A DNA stretch of 64,000 bases, from assembly GCA_036872755.1 (NCBI GenBank), contig JAVHNS010000003.1, positions 1,860,001 through 1,924,000 on the forward strand, in the 5' to 3' direction. Positions 30,786 to 43,369 of this stretch are shown here, in pieces. A model generated the notes under the pieces. The model searched no databases. It was not told the DNA's origin and saw nothing but the letters and a program-made list of their open reading frames with translations. The first letter of the stretch is position 1. The number at the start of each line of letters is the position of its first letter. Made by a program: the position numbers and the translations under genes. The stretch comes from Orbilia blumenaviensis. Its lineage: Eukaryota > Ascomycota > Orbiliomycetes > Orbiliales > Orbiliaceae.

Positions 30786-31802
30786 TCACGCCCTCCACGC
30801 TCCCGGCGCCTGCTGCCCCTCACTAAATTTCTTCATCGTCACCCCCGTCACATCCTCCCCGTTCCTCCCCGCCTCCTTCAACCTATGTTCCAAAACCGCA
30901 TCCAACCTCTCAGCAAACATCCTCGCCTTCGTCGAAACCTCCTGTCTATCCCTCCCCCTCGGCTTCAACTTCCCAGGCCAACCCTCCAACCTATAAACCG
31001 TAGTTCCAAATAACCCGGCCTCCTGGTTTACCCTTATTTTTCTGCCACTGGATGAGAATTCCTCTCCTCCTCCTCCTGCTCCTCCTGCTCCTCCTTCATC
31101 CGGATTTGAGATGTCGTGAGTGTGCGGTGGTTCAAATATCATTTCCGTACCGTTCGAGAGCTTCCATGTGCAGGTATAAATTTTGCCCTCGTAGTTTACC
31201 AGAGGGGCGCGGGTGTCCAGATCTAAGATTTGTAAAGATAGTTCCCTCGGTTTTCCTTCCAATCCGTCGTTTAGGGAGGTAGCTGAGGCGGAGGAATCGC
31301 TGTCGTTGCCGTTGTCGTTGTCATCTTCTTGTTCTGGGTCGGTGTTTTCGTCGTCTTGGGTTTTGTGGGGTTCGTCTTCTTCCCGATCTTCTTCTTCTTC
31401 GTCGGCGTCGGCGTCGGATACCCCTCCTCCTCCTCCTCTTCTTCTTTCGTCTGCGGCCTCGGAACCTGAGGCGTCGTCTTCGTAGTAGCGGTCGCCGATG
31501 CGGGGGCGGAATTTACGGCCGTCGCGGTATTTGCCGTAGGCGGCGAAGTCGTCGCCGGAGATGTCGAGGAGGACGTAGAATGACTATTTTAAAATATTGT
31601 TAGTTACTGCTTTTATTACATCCGATGCTATATACTCAATCATATATATATGAGGGAGGGGTTAGTATAATGGTACCTCTGTCTCTTCGTTCTCGTCGAA
31701 GATTTGCTCCTGTTGCGCATGTGGTGTGGAGACTTGTGTTGAGGGTTGTGAGCGGGAATTGATGGTGACTCGGTCAGCCGGGCGGGAGCTTGAAGCCGAC
31801 AT
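30786..31802 (-). CDS. TFIIIC tau55-related subunit
   Basis: Two exons, 31802-31677 and 31583-30786, give 307 residues; the intron has a GTACCA donor and TAG acceptor and keeps phase. The recognisable core of the TFIIIC sub6/tau55-related family is a strand Ser-Phe-Tyr-Val-Leu-Leu-Asp-Ile near residue 43 and the signature Leu-Gln-Ile-Leu-Asp-Leu-Asp-Thr, a Tyr-Glu-Gly-Lys, and Thr-Trp-Lys-Leu-Ser-Asn-Gly-Thr-Glu-Met-Ile-Phe-Glu around 160-200. Between them lies an acidic insert of about 80 residues rich in Asp and Glu. The C-terminal third is basic and probably helical. TFIIIC recruits TFIIIB and Pol III to tRNA genes; this beta-barrel subunit sits in the tauA part of the complex. The family call rests on one strong motif block. 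Confidence 0.72.
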
Positions 31803-32441
31803 CTTTCGTTATTGATAGTATTCTATTATGATGGTCGTAGTGGTAGTGGTTATGATAGTTCTTCGAGGGCATGGTATAACTTTCGGTCGGTATATCGTGG
31901 TTGTGTAATTTTGTCTGGGGGTGAGGTTCTTGAGATGTTGGAAACTGTAGCAGAAGAGGGTAAAGGTTTTTGAAAAGGTTAAAAAAAGGGCCGGGATCTG
32001 GCCAATCAGGCCTCGCTTATTCGGCGCAAAGAGGGAACAACAACGTATGGTGTATGTTTTTTTTATATGTATAAGAATGAGGCCGCTGGGATGAACGGCG
32101 GTTTGGATGCTGGCAATTGAGGAATTATATATTCGTAGATGGTTTTAGATGTATATGTATCATGGTATAGGTGGTATCTTTACTTTCCGGTTCCTAAAAA
32201 ACGGAGTGTTATCTCGAGATATCACAGTCCAGTCTATGACCGCATAGAAAATTAAACCCGGGCCAAAACCTCGCAACAAACCTGACCTCCACAGTCAATA
32301 CCATACCATACCCACCACCCACCATCCTCCTTCCCTTCCGCCGCCTCCGACACTCAGAACCCTTCCCCCTCCTCGACTTCGCTATTCGAGGCTCCAGTAC
32401 AGATACAGATACAGATACAGATACGATACGAATACTCCACA
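31803..32441. other. Divergent upstream region
   Basis: Shared upstream DNA of the TFIIIC subunit (minus) and complex I 24-kDa subunit (plus) genes, 639 bases. It has a T-run near 32058 and a GATACA tandem ending 18 bases before the NDUFV2 start codon. No gene. Confidence 0.5.
32399..32424. repeat. ACAGAT tandem in the NDUFV2 leader
   Basis: A little over four copies of ACAGAT lie 17 bases upstream of the start codon, almost certainly within the transcribed leader. Confidence 0.75.
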
Positions 32442-33607
32442 ATGGCCGCTCGATCGGTATCGCTACGGCTGGCGTCCGCCTGTAGAGTTGCGGCTCAGGC
32501 CACTCGTCCGAATACTACTCCCGCCATGAGAGCGGCGGCTTTGATCCCATCACGGAGGAGTAGCCATGCATTGGCTGTCGTACGTTCCTTCCTCCCCTCC
32601 CCCTCTCTTCCATCTTCCGCCCGCCATTGAGAACATAGCTAAGATGTTGATATGATATGATATGAGATATAGCACCGCGACACACCCGACAACCACGCCA
32701 ACATCCCCTTCAAATTCTCGGCGGAGAACGAGAAGCTGATCGCAGAGATCCTGAAGCGTTACCCTCCGCAGTATAAAAAGGCGGCTGTGATGCCTGTGCT
32801 CGACCTCGGGCAGCGACAGCATGGGTTTTCAAGCTTGAGTGTTATGAATGAGGTTGCTAGGATATTGGAGATGCCGCCGATGAGGGTTTATGGTGCGTTT
32901 CCATTTCTTCTCCTTCTTTCTTCTCACCTTTATATATGCTGTTTTTGAGGGGTTTTTCCCGGGGGGTTATATGAGGCTAATCGTAGATTTTTTGGGGGGT
33001 GTGATATAGAGGTCGCAAGCTTCTACACAATGTACAATCGCAATCCGGTGGGCAAGTTCCATCTGCAGGTATGCACGACCACGCCGTGCCAGCTTTGTAA
33101 TTCGGATTCGATCATGAAGGCTATTGAGGACCATCTGGGTCTCAAACCGGGACATACTACCAAGGATGGAATCTTCACGTTCAGTGAGGTGGAGTGCTTG
33201 GGTGCTTGCGTTAATGGTTCGTATATATCTCCCTTCCCTCCCTTCCTTCCTTCCATTTTCTATCTATCTATGTTTATATATATATAAATATTGTACGAGG
33301 GGGTTGTTATATTAATGTTTTTTAATTTGTGATTACAGCACCAATGGTCCAAATCAACGACGACTTCTACGAAGACCTGACGCCGGCAACGACGGTGCAG
33401 CTGCTGGATGCTTTGAAGAGCTATGCGGAGTCGAACAAGGATCTGCCGATAAACACCACGGTTATCACTGGTGATGTGCCGGCGGAGGTTAAGGGTGTGC
33501 CGAAGCCGGGGCCGTTGAGCGGACGGGCGACGTGTGAGAACAGTAAGGGACTGACGAACCTGACGAGTCCTATGTGGGGACCGGAGACGACGAGGGCGGA
33601 TTTGTAA
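32442..33607 (+). CDS. NDUFV2: NADH:ubiquinone oxidoreductase 24-kDa subunit (complex I)
   Basis: Four exons, 32442-32579, 32673-32892, 33010-33216 and 33339-33607, give 277 residues. An Arg/Ala/Ser-rich mitochondrial presequence (~1-43) is followed by the mature start His-Arg-Asp-Thr-Pro-Asp-Asn-His. The thioredoxin-like 24-kDa fold carries all four ligands of the 2Fe-2S cluster N1a: Cys-Thr-Thr-Thr-Pro-Cys and Glu-Cys-Leu-Gly-Ala-Cys. Also conserved are Val-Ala-Ser-Phe-Tyr-Thr-Met-Tyr and Ala-Pro-Met-Val-Gln-Ile-Asn. It is part of the NADH-oxidising module in the matrix arm. Three phase-correct introns split the protein; the second lies between Arg-Val-Tyr and Glu-Val-Ala. It corresponds to Neurospora nuo-24. 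Confidence 0.96.
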
Positions 33608-36600
33608 AAAAACGGTATACTTTTATTGTTGTTATTATTGTTATCACTCGGATGGTGGTATTTATTTAGATTTTTAGTGTGTGTGGGTGTGTGATAGGAT
33701 TTGGAGGGGTGTATAGTTGTCTGGTGGGTGTGTATATAGCGGTTTAACTTTTTTTCCCTCTTCTGCTTCTCCTTCTTCAGCTATTCTTGTCTTGACTGTG
33801 CGGTATTGGAGGATGGAATAGATGATCTTCGGACAACAAGCAGTACTAGTCTGCTTTTTACGGTCAAACTCACATAAGTTTGAGACTACTATCCTCTTTT
33901 TTTTTTGTTCTACATTGGTATTCGATTATAGACCATAGGATCCCCAAAATTCATATACCACGAGACTACGGATACCCCAGGTTTTTTGAGATTGGGGTAG
34001 TTCTCGCTTCACGCCGAGTGTGCCGGCCGATAATGTTTGAGACCTTGGTTGGACTAGCGAGAGAGAGAGAGGTCATGCTAATGAGGTCTGGTGATATATA
34101 ATATGTGTATTTTTTCGGTCAATGGCCACGGAGGGTTTAAAGGATTCCCAAGTACCGTCTATGCATTCACCAGAGGTAGCTTTTTTAGTCACAAAACCCT
34201 GTTTTTAAAAAAAAAAAAAAAAAGGTCAGCCCCTCCATCCATCTCCACTCATTCGGGAATCTCAGACACTCGACTGCCATCTAAGTCCAAGGGGGACCCA
34301 CAGTATACTAGTGACTATTCAAACCAGATTCAAGTAAAAGTATTCTTTTTTGCTATTATGGTAGGGTATACGTATACTCTGACTTGTTGTGGTACTACTG
34401 GTGCTGGTGAACCGCGGGCTTTGGCGACGACCGTAATCGTAATCGTAAGCATGGCTTGCGAAGACATCGTATAATCTACGTACTATACTGCAGTATCGGG
34501 CTGTATACCAGTAATATAAATAGGTATATATATATATACGACGTCTACATGTAAGAATTTAGTATGGAGTACCAGTGGTACGTGTACGCCGATGACAGAC
34601 AAGTTAACCCCCCCTGTGAATCCCATCCCATCTCCTGTGTGATATCTGACTTGGATGCGACGTCTGTGCTACCATTTTAAATTCCTCATGCAAGGTCAGT
34701 ATAGTATTCTTCATTCAAGCTTTTTCTTCTGTCTCTCTTTCTTTCTTTATTTCTGCAGCTGTTTGTCTGGTAAGTCTAAGAGAGGTGTGTATCACCGGAT
34801 TGGACCAGGGTCCACCCTTTAGTTAGACCCTTCCTGCGTGACCTCCAATTTTTTTGATCTTGCAAAACTTGATCAGACAAAAGGGAATCTAACCGTCTAC
34901 ACACACAAACACCACACACCCATTTTGATTACAAGATGAGAAAGAGATCAAACCAATAGAAAGCGGAGCATGGCCGGGTCTGCGTGAGATTCTTGGATGG
35001 TGAAAGGGGGGGCCCTCATCTTTTTGTTTTTTGTGTTTTGGTAATTTATAATACTTCGTCGACTATAGCTAGCTAGATCTTTGGAGGATGCAGATTTTGG
35101 TTTGGTAATGCGATGGGGTAAGTGTCTCTGAGTGCATGAACGACAGGTCGCTACTGGCTACCTGTTACTGGTCTGGATATATGTATAGCTGGCTAGCTAG
35201 CTGTTGAGCTGTCGAGCTCGATTGCTTACCTGCTACATGCCGGAGAGGCAAAAAAATTTTTGAATACCGACGCCGGCGGGAAGTACTTCTTTAGCAATCC
35301 GGCTAAGAGTGAATAGTGATATTATAGCGGGTGGATGTTAATGTTCGATGGTTGGTTCCATGGCAAGGGTCCGTTCGAATCGAAGCTTTTTTTTCTTGGG
35401 AGGTTCGCCAATGATCCGAACACGAGGTGGGGATGCAAGCAAGCAAGCAGGCAGGCAAGCTCTGCGATGTGATGCACCCTTCCTCCTCTTCCTCTTCTTT
35501 CTTTCTATTTTATTTTATTTGTGCAGCTGAGCATCGAAACGAAACAATTAAAGTAAATTGAATTAGACCCAGACAACCTAGGTACCTAGGTATATGCAAG
35601 GTAGAATAGTACCCGGGGCCATCGGTTTGCCCTACTTTATTGATAGTAATCAAGCGTTTCAAGTTGTCGCGGAGAGAGAGAAAGGGCGCCGGGTTGATGT
35701 AGTATAATATCGCCCTTCTTCTTCTTCCTCTTCTTCCTATTACTCTGCTTCATATTGAGTACTAGATCTAGAGCAAGACAGGCATGTTATAAACCCCGGC
35801 TTCTTCTTCTTCTTCTTCTTCTTTTTCTTCTTCAAAAGAGGTTTCCAGTAGCACTAGTCAGGTAGTAGTAGTAGTAGTAGTAGCCCTGTTCCCGCTCAGC
35901 ATTCTTGACAGCCACTTCCGCCTTACCTTGTCGCACACCCTCCCCCCAGTCAGTTCGCTCGCTCGCTCACCCGTGATACAAGCACAAGGCGAAGAACTCT
36001 CTCTCTCTCTCTCTTCTCTCCCTCTCTCTCTCACACACACATCCTGAATATAATAAATATAAGGGCATAGTTTATTGGTATTCTTTTTTGAATATTTGAA
36101 AGATCGGTCTGTTGAGAGTGAATGATTTTTGTTTTGAATAAAGGTTATAGACCTATACACCGTTTGCACTGAGCGTGTGGAGTCTTTTGGGAGGAGAAGA
36201 AGAAGAGGTTAAAAAGGACGGGCTCTTGGCTATATTTGGAACTCCGTCATCTTTAATTTATTTTCCAAGCTTGCGAGTTACAGCCCGACGTAGAAATCAG
36301 GGAATCCCAATACCTTCTTACCTACCTACGTATCTACTACCGACTTTCTTACTTCTTTTTTTATTTTATTCTAATAAAGAGCAAACGAACGAGAGGAAGA
36401 AGAAGAGGAGGAAGAAATTGGTTCTCGAAAGGAAGCGCTTTCAGACGGGCGCGTCTTTTGATTATTTACTGTAACCAACCAACCAACATAAACCAACCAG
36501 CCAGCCAACCAGCATCCAGTTCACACCCAGTTCGCAGTTCGCAGCTCATCAATCTCTCTCAATCGCTGCGCTCATTCACTTACTCGCTCACTCACTCTTC

Positions 36601-37463
36601 CTTTTAAAAATTTCTGGAATCTCGGACGCCGACCGGAACGAAACCTAACTTAACTCAACTTATACGGCTTCCCGATCCATCACCATCACCATCATCATCC
36701 CATTCTCAACCGGTGGTCGAGAGTGCCGTTTGTGTGTGTGTCTTGCGTGGCAGCTGCTTAAAAGCTTTAATTACCCCGGCCCGACATTTTTCTTCTTCCT
36801 GTTCTTTTCCTGGTTTAGGGCCTGGGTTGTCTGTCTGGCGAAGAACCGGGGGGGTTAAACTCTTTGTAAACTGCTTGCTGCAGCGGGACTTCCGGAACAA
36901 CCGCGCAAAAACCTCGCTGGCCGAGTTGACGACTTTTAGCCCTTCTCGCTTTATATCTGTCTGTCTCTCAAATAACGTTTCTGGGAGGAGGAGCTAACTA
37001 AGCTAAGAGGGAGACAGAGAGAGTGTGTGTGCTGTGTGTGTGAAATAAAAAGAAGCCTACCTACCGGACCCAGCGGAAGGCGACGGACGGTGATGGGACT
37101 TTCTTACCTATAAGACCCTCCTCTTCCAGGTCGTCTTTTTTAAACCACACACACCTCCTCCTCCCCCATTTACATATTTTTATTCAGGCCTTCCCCCCCT
37201 TCCTTGTATTTTATTTTTTTGGGGGGATTTTATACGTTCGGTCTATCTGTCTGTCGGTCTGTCTGTTTGTTTGTCTGTCCTGTGTGTACGTTTTTAATAA
37301 TTTTGGGGGACCTGTTGGTAAACCGTACCTGGGTCGGATCTCGGATCTTTCGAAAAAAGAGGCGAGAAGAAAAAAAAAGGAAAGAAGCTTGAGGGCTCCG
37401 CTTTGCTTGCCAGGGTGTTTGTCCGACCCCAGTGGTTTCTTCAACCACCAAAGTAAAAAAAAG
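33608..37463. other. 3.8-kb gene-poor, microsatellite-rich stretch
   Basis: No gene is supported. Simple repeats dominate: A-run 34207-34223, TTC runs 35801-35834, TAG run 35862-35883, CT runs ~35998-36032, AAGC/AGGC copies 35437-35459, CCAA/CCAG copies around 36476-36512 and CTGT copies 37246-37280. The last kilobase is probably promoter and leader of VPS62. Frames of 60-127 codons here are built from repeats. Confidence 0.55.
35801..35834. repeat. TTC trinucleotide run
   Basis: About eleven TTC units, once interrupted, lie in the gene-poor stretch upstream of VPS62, followed within 30-50 bases by a TAG run (35862-35883). Confidence 0.8.
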
Positions 37464-37522
37464 AGTAAGTCCTGGATCTCTCGATCTCTCTCTCTATCTC
37501 TATGATCACAGCTTCAAATCAC

Positions 37523-37557
<35 letters not shown>

Positions 37558-39333
37558 ATCTAAATAGATAAAATTTCTTATTATATTGATCACTAACTCT
37601 TGAGAAACCAACTCTTAACAGTGCCTCCGCCAGCCCCCGACCCCCTGATACCAACCCACGGCAACTCAACCGACATCTCAAACCTCACCCTCGCCGCCGG
37701 CACGATCCTCTACGAGAACCACTCCATCCTCACCACCCTCTTCACCTACGCCGTCGGTGGGATCTTTGCCGGCTTCGGATCCACATACCGAGACCTTCTA
37801 TGGGCTGTCAGATCCCCCGCCAGACGGAAGTCTGAGTCTAAAAGATGGCATAGCGCTATAAGTCCCGAAGGTCATCGGGCTCCCGAGGTTAGAGAGAAGG
37901 CTTTGAGGTCGAATTGGGAACAGAGGGTGTTGCATAGTGGGCCTGGGTTGGTGAGGCAGAGTAATAGTGGCAGTGGTGGGGATACTAGAACCGGAGATGG
38001 GAAGCCGGATCCGGCGTTTGAAGGGCATGATGAGAAGTGGGGCGATTGGGGCGATTACAAAGAGGAAAAGCGACGGTTGGATGAGAGGGAACGGTTGAGG
38101 AAGGAGGCGGGCGGGCATGGTGGTGATGTGCCGAAGTATGTGCTGGAATATGCGCCTTTGATACATCTGTATTCGAAGGAGGAGTACTGGCCCGGTGATA
38201 TTGATTTGCAGTATGACCCCCCCTTCCTAGTATTCTTTTACAGTGACTTTGGGTATGTACTAATTATTATTATTTTTTAAAAAAAACAGCCTCCGACGGA
38301 CGATTCCCCAGTTAAACTTCACAAACGTCCACGAAGATGTAACACTCGACAACCTCTCCCTCTTCAACCAATACGCCCCGTACCTCTACCTCACCAGCAA
38401 AGACGACCCGGAAGCCCACCCGGGCTGGCTCTCCGCGCGCTTCAACATTCCCGATCTGAAAACCGGCAAATGCGATGCCCCCGGCACGTTAATCTGGATC
38501 GATAAGGGCAACGGCGTCGTCGACGCATTTTGGTTCTACTTTTACAGCTACAATCTCGGAAATGTGGTTTTCAACGTGCGCTTTGGGAACCACGTCGGCG
38601 ATTGGGAGCATAGCATGGTGCGGTTTGTGAATGGGGAGCCGAAGTATATGTTTTTGAGTCAGCATACGGGTGGTGATGCGTATGTCTGGGATGCGCTTGA
38701 GAAGAAGGGGAAGCGGGTATGTTCTTCAATATTTACCCACCCACCATATTCTAAAAAAAAAAAATAAGGGTTATATATACTAACGGTGATATGCAGCCGG
38801 TAATCTACTCTGCAGTCGGCACACACGCAAACTACGCCACCGCGGGGAAACAAGAGTACATCGTCCCCTTCGGCCTGCTCGCCGACAATACCGACACAGG
38901 CCCCATCTGGGACTTAACCCTCAACAGCAGAATGTACAACTACAACCTCTCGAACCACCTTCTCCTCCCGTCAGCGAATAACCCGGAAGCCCCGATCTCA
39001 TGGTTCTACTTCGACGGCCACTGGGGCGACAAATTCTATCCGTTTAACGATACCCGACAGTACGGACTACTCGGTGAGGCGCACTACGTCAGCGGACCGC
39101 TCGGGCCCAGATGGAAGAATTTGGGAAGAACGGGGGTGTGTCAGAGGGATGATGAGGAGTGTGTGATTATGACGCAGTTGAGGTATGGAAGGAAACGGTG
39201 GGAGTGGGAGGCTGATCCGTTGGATGGGGGTTTGGATGTGCCGTGGTGGGCTCTGGGAGGGTTGGATTGGTATTTGGTGTGCTGGTTTATGGTGGAGTGG
39301 GTTGTGGCGATTTTCGTGATCCATAATAAGTGA
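37464..39333 (+). CDS. VPS62: Vacuolar protein sorting protein Vps62-like
   Basis: Exons 37464 (at least), 37622-38210, 38290-38716 and 38797-39333 give 517 residues. No ATG fits the first large frame. The best model splits the start codon: A at 37464, an intron 37465-37621 (GTAAGT donor, CACTAAC branch at 37591, AACAG acceptor), then TG. The protein then begins Met-Pro-Pro-Pro-Ala-Pro-Asp. A hydrophobic segment near 35-60 may anchor it. The Vps62/DUF946 body has Asp-Ile-Asp-Leu-His-Leu-Arg-Arg-Thr-Ile-Pro-Gln-Leu-Asn-Phe, Phe-Gly-Asn-His-Val-Gly-Asp-Trp-Glu-His, Leu-Ser-Gln-His-Thr-Gly-Gly, Tyr-Ser-Ala-Val-Gly-Thr-His-Ala-Asn-Tyr and Gly-His-Trp-Gly-Asp. The end is a second hydrophobic segment. 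Yeast Vps62 acts in vacuolar sorting; its molecular activity is unknown. Confidence 0.85.
37465..37621 (+). other. Predicted VPS62 intron with a 33-A tract
   Basis: GTAAGT opens the intron, CTAAC lies about 28 bases before the terminal CAG, and an uninterrupted run of 33 A (37524-37556) fills the middle. It would separate the A from the TG of the start codon. Confidence 0.55.
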
Positions 39334-40236
39334 TTGATGGGAAGGATCACTTTTAGAGGCGGGGGTGTAGAAGCATGGTTGGTGAGAGTATGGCGTTTTT
39401 TTATTATTATCCTTTTATGACGAAGGGTTTTTTTTGGTTGCGGGAGTCGACTACTACTACGCTCTTTTTTTGGTTTTTGATTCGCATTTGCAGAGCGTAA
39501 TTGATACGAGTCCTCTTCCTTTTTTACTGCGGTTTATAGAAAATTTGTGGATGACGCGAGGGAGGGAGTGGAGTGAAGCTGTATCCTTTCCCCCTCTTTT
39601 GATTCTTTGTTCATGGAGAGTACGGCGTCTTCATCAAATCTTTTTTTTGGTTTTTTTGCACTCTTTTTTTTGTTTATTGATTGATTGGGTCGGTATTCTT
39701 TTGTTGGATATGTATATGATGGCGATGCCTCTGAGAGAAAGGGGGGGTGTATATGCTTGAATTTAAGCGATAGAGAGGTAATGAATAATGGATATGATTG
39801 AGGGAAGAATGGATGGAGGGTGTATTATTTTATTTAGTGTGGTATAGATGAGTGAGTGAGTGGATGGTATTTTAATATTATGGCAGCAGCTGCTATCCTT
39901 TTTACGTATGATGATTGTATGGTAGTGTTTTTTTTTTTGGTGTGTTTTTACTTTTGATGTTGGTGATATCGATATTGAGGAGTTTGATAAACTTGAAATC
40001 GGTGCATCTTCTATATGCTCGTAAGCCGTTTTTTGTAATATCTAAAATACGGGAACTCCAATATAAAAAAAAAGAGAATAAACACCAAAAAAAAGCCCAT
40101 GTAGTAAACTAAACCAGTGCAGTGAAATACCCAATACCTTATAAAAAAACCCCCAAAAAACAATATGTGTATGTACCCCCGCATTTTTTTTAAAAAGAGG
40201 GTTATATATATATAAATAAAATAAAAGAATAAAAAA
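39334..40236. other. Convergent intergenic region
   Basis: 3' flanks of VPS62 and of the minus-strand membrane protein gene. AT-rich with many short T and A runs, and no supportable gene. Confidence 0.5.
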
Positions 40237-41184
40237 CTACGCCGTCTCACCACTAACCTGCCCCCTCTTCGCAGCCTCCAACCTATCGAAATCATACGCC
40301 ACAGCAGGCGGTCCGTTCTGATGCGGTCTGAAATTCTTACTCCGAACGTTCGTGTACCCGATGACGATGAGCAGTATCAACGCCACCGTCTCGGGGACCA
40401 GCATGCAGCCGACCAGGTATTTTACATTCGAGGTGCTGAAGTTGATCATTGAGACCTCGCGGTGGAAGGTTGAGTAGACGCCGAAGATTATGCGGACGTA
40501 GAGGAATAGCATTGTTGTTGATAGGAGGGCTAGTGTCTATTTAAAAAAACAAAATAATAAGATTCGTTAGTACTATTCCTTACTAATAAAAATAATAATA
40601 ATACTTTTTTAGTGGAGGGGGGAAGGGGGGAGGGGAAAGGAACTAACATTACTCATCCTCACATAAGTCGCCCACCCGAACGCAATATACGCCGTCTGAA
40701 TCACCGTCAACACCAAAAAAATAATAGTCCCAGCCTGAATACACGCCACCGCAGTCCCATCCACCACCCCATTCTCATCATACTTACTACTCCCATAAAC
40801 CACCAATCCCATCCCGACCACATTCAACAACCTAACCTTCCCATGAACCTCCTGCTGCGTAGGGTTGAACTCAATATGCCTCTCCGCCCAGCTAACAAAC
40901 AGCGCTGATTCGCATTCCAAAAGACCGATGTATCCGATCGATAGGGTTATTATGTACGCTATCGCGGCGTGACGGTTTGTGTAGGATGTTGAGTGGAAGA
41001 TTAGTTCGGAGATTGAGCTTGCGATGCGGGAGGAGCAGAGGATGAAGGCGCCGTAGAAGCCGTAGAGGAATGGGTAGTGCGCGCGGATGTAGGTTGTCCA
41101 GATGTGGAGGGAGGGGAGGGAGAGGAGGGTGAAGATTATTAGGAAGGTGATGGAGGTGGCTTCTATTGATGTGAGGGGGGGCAT
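40237..41184 (-). CDS. Multi-pass membrane protein, fungal family
   Basis: Two exons, 41184-40648 and 40536-40237, give 278 residues; the intron has a GTTAGT donor, is 111 bases long and keeps phase. Hydrophobicity suggests seven transmembrane helices: about 10-32, 38-58, 70-92, 117-133, 146-172, 184-200 and 217-240. The N-terminus is short and the C-terminal ~35 residues are soluble, so the topology resembles RTA1-like or DUF7702-type fungal membrane proteins. Residues such as His-Ile-Glu-Phe-Asn between helices 3 and 4 and an Arg in Tyr-Val-Arg-Ile-Ile-Phe-Gly-Val-Tyr near helix 6 could matter. No transporter or receptor signature is recognised, so function is open. Confidence 0.72.
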
Positions 41185-43328
41185 ATTGTTTCTTTGTTTT
41201 TATATATATATAGATCTATAGGTATATAGGTATATATTATCTTCCTCTAGACCCTTTTTTTTTTTTTGTTTTTTGGAGGCTTTGGGAGTTGTGTTGTTTT
41301 TGTTGGATTTTTCTTGAGCCGCCCGCGAGGTTTTGGGGGGAAGTGTGTGGGATTGAGGTGAAGAGGGTTGTGGGGGAGGTGGTCTTTTTATGGATGGACC
41401 TTTTTTTCTTCTTCTTCTCTTTGGTTGTAGATTGGTATTGTATTATATTATAGATATCAAGATAAAAGATAAAGATATAGGATATACGAGGGACAAGAAG
41501 GACAAGAAAGAGGCTGACAACGCTTGATGACGATGATAAGACCAGGGAGAAAGAAGTTTGAAGTCTTGGGATTTTCTTGGAAAAAAAAGTCTGGGTTATT
41601 TATACTTGATAAAATAGAATAAAAAAAAAGGAAGCACGAAAGAAATATAGATAGTTCTCTACCTCAGGTAGTAAAGAGCGTTAGAAGAAGCTAAACGGTT
41701 TGGAACATGCATTGCTGTTGCTTGCTGCTGCGGTGAGGATTTTTTGATATTGAATTGATTGCGGACGGCAGTTGTTGGTGATGATAGAAAGTCGCGAATA
41801 CGACTGGAAAGGATAGGGATTGAAGGGGTTTGATACGACCGAATCGGGAAATGTATTGGCGGGGCTGACTAAAAGGTTTAGAGTTTTTTTCTTCACCCAT
41901 CATCCTTCCTATCCATCAGGGAAGAAGTGGAAGCGAGGATCTTCGTAGGGCAGTGAAATTTTTAGCTAGGTGGGATGTGGGACGTCGCCAGCAATTGGGG
42001 CTGAGGCGGGTGAAACCACAAAAAGCTTGTCTTTTGAATTTTGTTTTTAGTTAGGGGTGTGTCTGTGTTAGTGCTGCCTACGGAGCGCGCGAGGTTGAAA
42101 ACAAACTTGGATTTGATACTGTCGATTCTATTAGTTTTTTTTGGTGGTGCCGTCATGCCGAGGATCCGAAAGTACGCCTGTTTGAAAGTTTATAGGTTTC
42201 AAAAGCAAATCCAGTAGAGAAAAGTACGACCCAAACGGGTAATTTTTCGTTTACAGCGGTTCGGAAGCTCCGGTCGTGGGAAAGCGAGCGGATTGGGATA
42301 GCTTATGCAACGATTCAATATACGTATGCAATGCAGTCAATCTAGAGTATTATAATATATTATATATATCAGAGGAGCTCTGGCATTTTTGAGATGGGTA
42401 AGCCACTGTGTAAGGCGATTTATTCTTCTCTTTTCTTTTCTTTTCTTTCCCGTTGGAAGCTTGAGGGGGGCCGACGGGTCGGCATTGATAGTGGAAATTC
42501 AAGCCTTATAGGGTGCGTCGTCGGTGTTCGGGTTCCTGTGTATCTCCAGTTGCAGCCGATGGCACTGGTAGTTGCAGCTGGGTACGTCATGTAACACACT
42601 GATCCAAATGTATGTATTTCGCCTTAAGTTTTAATTTTTTTTTTTAAATGCTGTTTTTCTGTCACTGGATTCATTCATGAAGCTTGAATCAGAACCAGAA
42701 TACCTAAGCTCACAACGAAACAGCAGTGTTTGCAATGTTGCTGCTGCTGTACACGTAGCTACCGATATCCTGGTTCTAGCTACAACACCTTAATGATAGA
42801 ACAAGGACGATGAGTGAAGAGAGAAGAGAGGCTGGAGACCTCTGGCATAATATGAATAGGGATCAGACTCCATAGAAAATCCGACATGTTTTGCGAATTG
42901 AAATTAACTGATCCTGCGGGAGAACCAGCCCAAGCTAGGTACCTAGGTAGTTAGTGGGGACGAACCAAATGCAAAGAAGAGTCAGAGCCCCGCTATTTGA
43001 GTCAGGATCTAGATAGTAAGTAAGTAATACATACTTATCTGTATCGTGATTTGGGCAATTGCTGGGCTTGAGTATATAATTTGGGACCTGCACATGGACC
43101 CGCGTCTGGACTGCCGCGTTACGTACGTCTCAACGCTCTTTCCTTCGATCCCCACAAATTATCAGCCCGTCGACATCACCAAGTGGTCACAACAGTCGCG
43201 CTATCTCCCATCTATAACACGAGAAACCCGTGTCAACTAGTCCTACCTATCCCGCCCTGCCCTCACGTGTTAGAGCAAACCGTTCGAATATATATATTTT
43301 TTAAATAAAATAATAAAATATATATATA

Positions 43329-43365
<37 letters not shown>

Positions 43366-43369
43366 AGAG
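41185..43369. other. 2.2-kb intergenic stretch
   Basis: No gene is supported. T-runs near 41248-41268, A-runs near 41581 and 41620, a CTAGGTACCTAGG palindrome at 42935-42947, TA-rich DNA at 42353-42370 and 43286-43332, and a 32-A run directly before the next start codon. Confidence 0.5.
43332..43363. repeat. Run of 32 A ending six bases before a start codon
   Basis: The tract follows (TA)n and AATAAAATAATAAAA and is separated from the F-box ATG (43370) by GAAGAG only. Unless the true start lies further in, it belongs to the leader or core promoter. Confidence 0.85.

Noticed and set aside
37600..37621. TTG as start codon of VPS62
   Set aside because: Non-AUG initiation is unlikely when a perfect intron with branch site can create an AUG at the same frame; the residues from the TTG up to the acceptor are intron sequence in that model.
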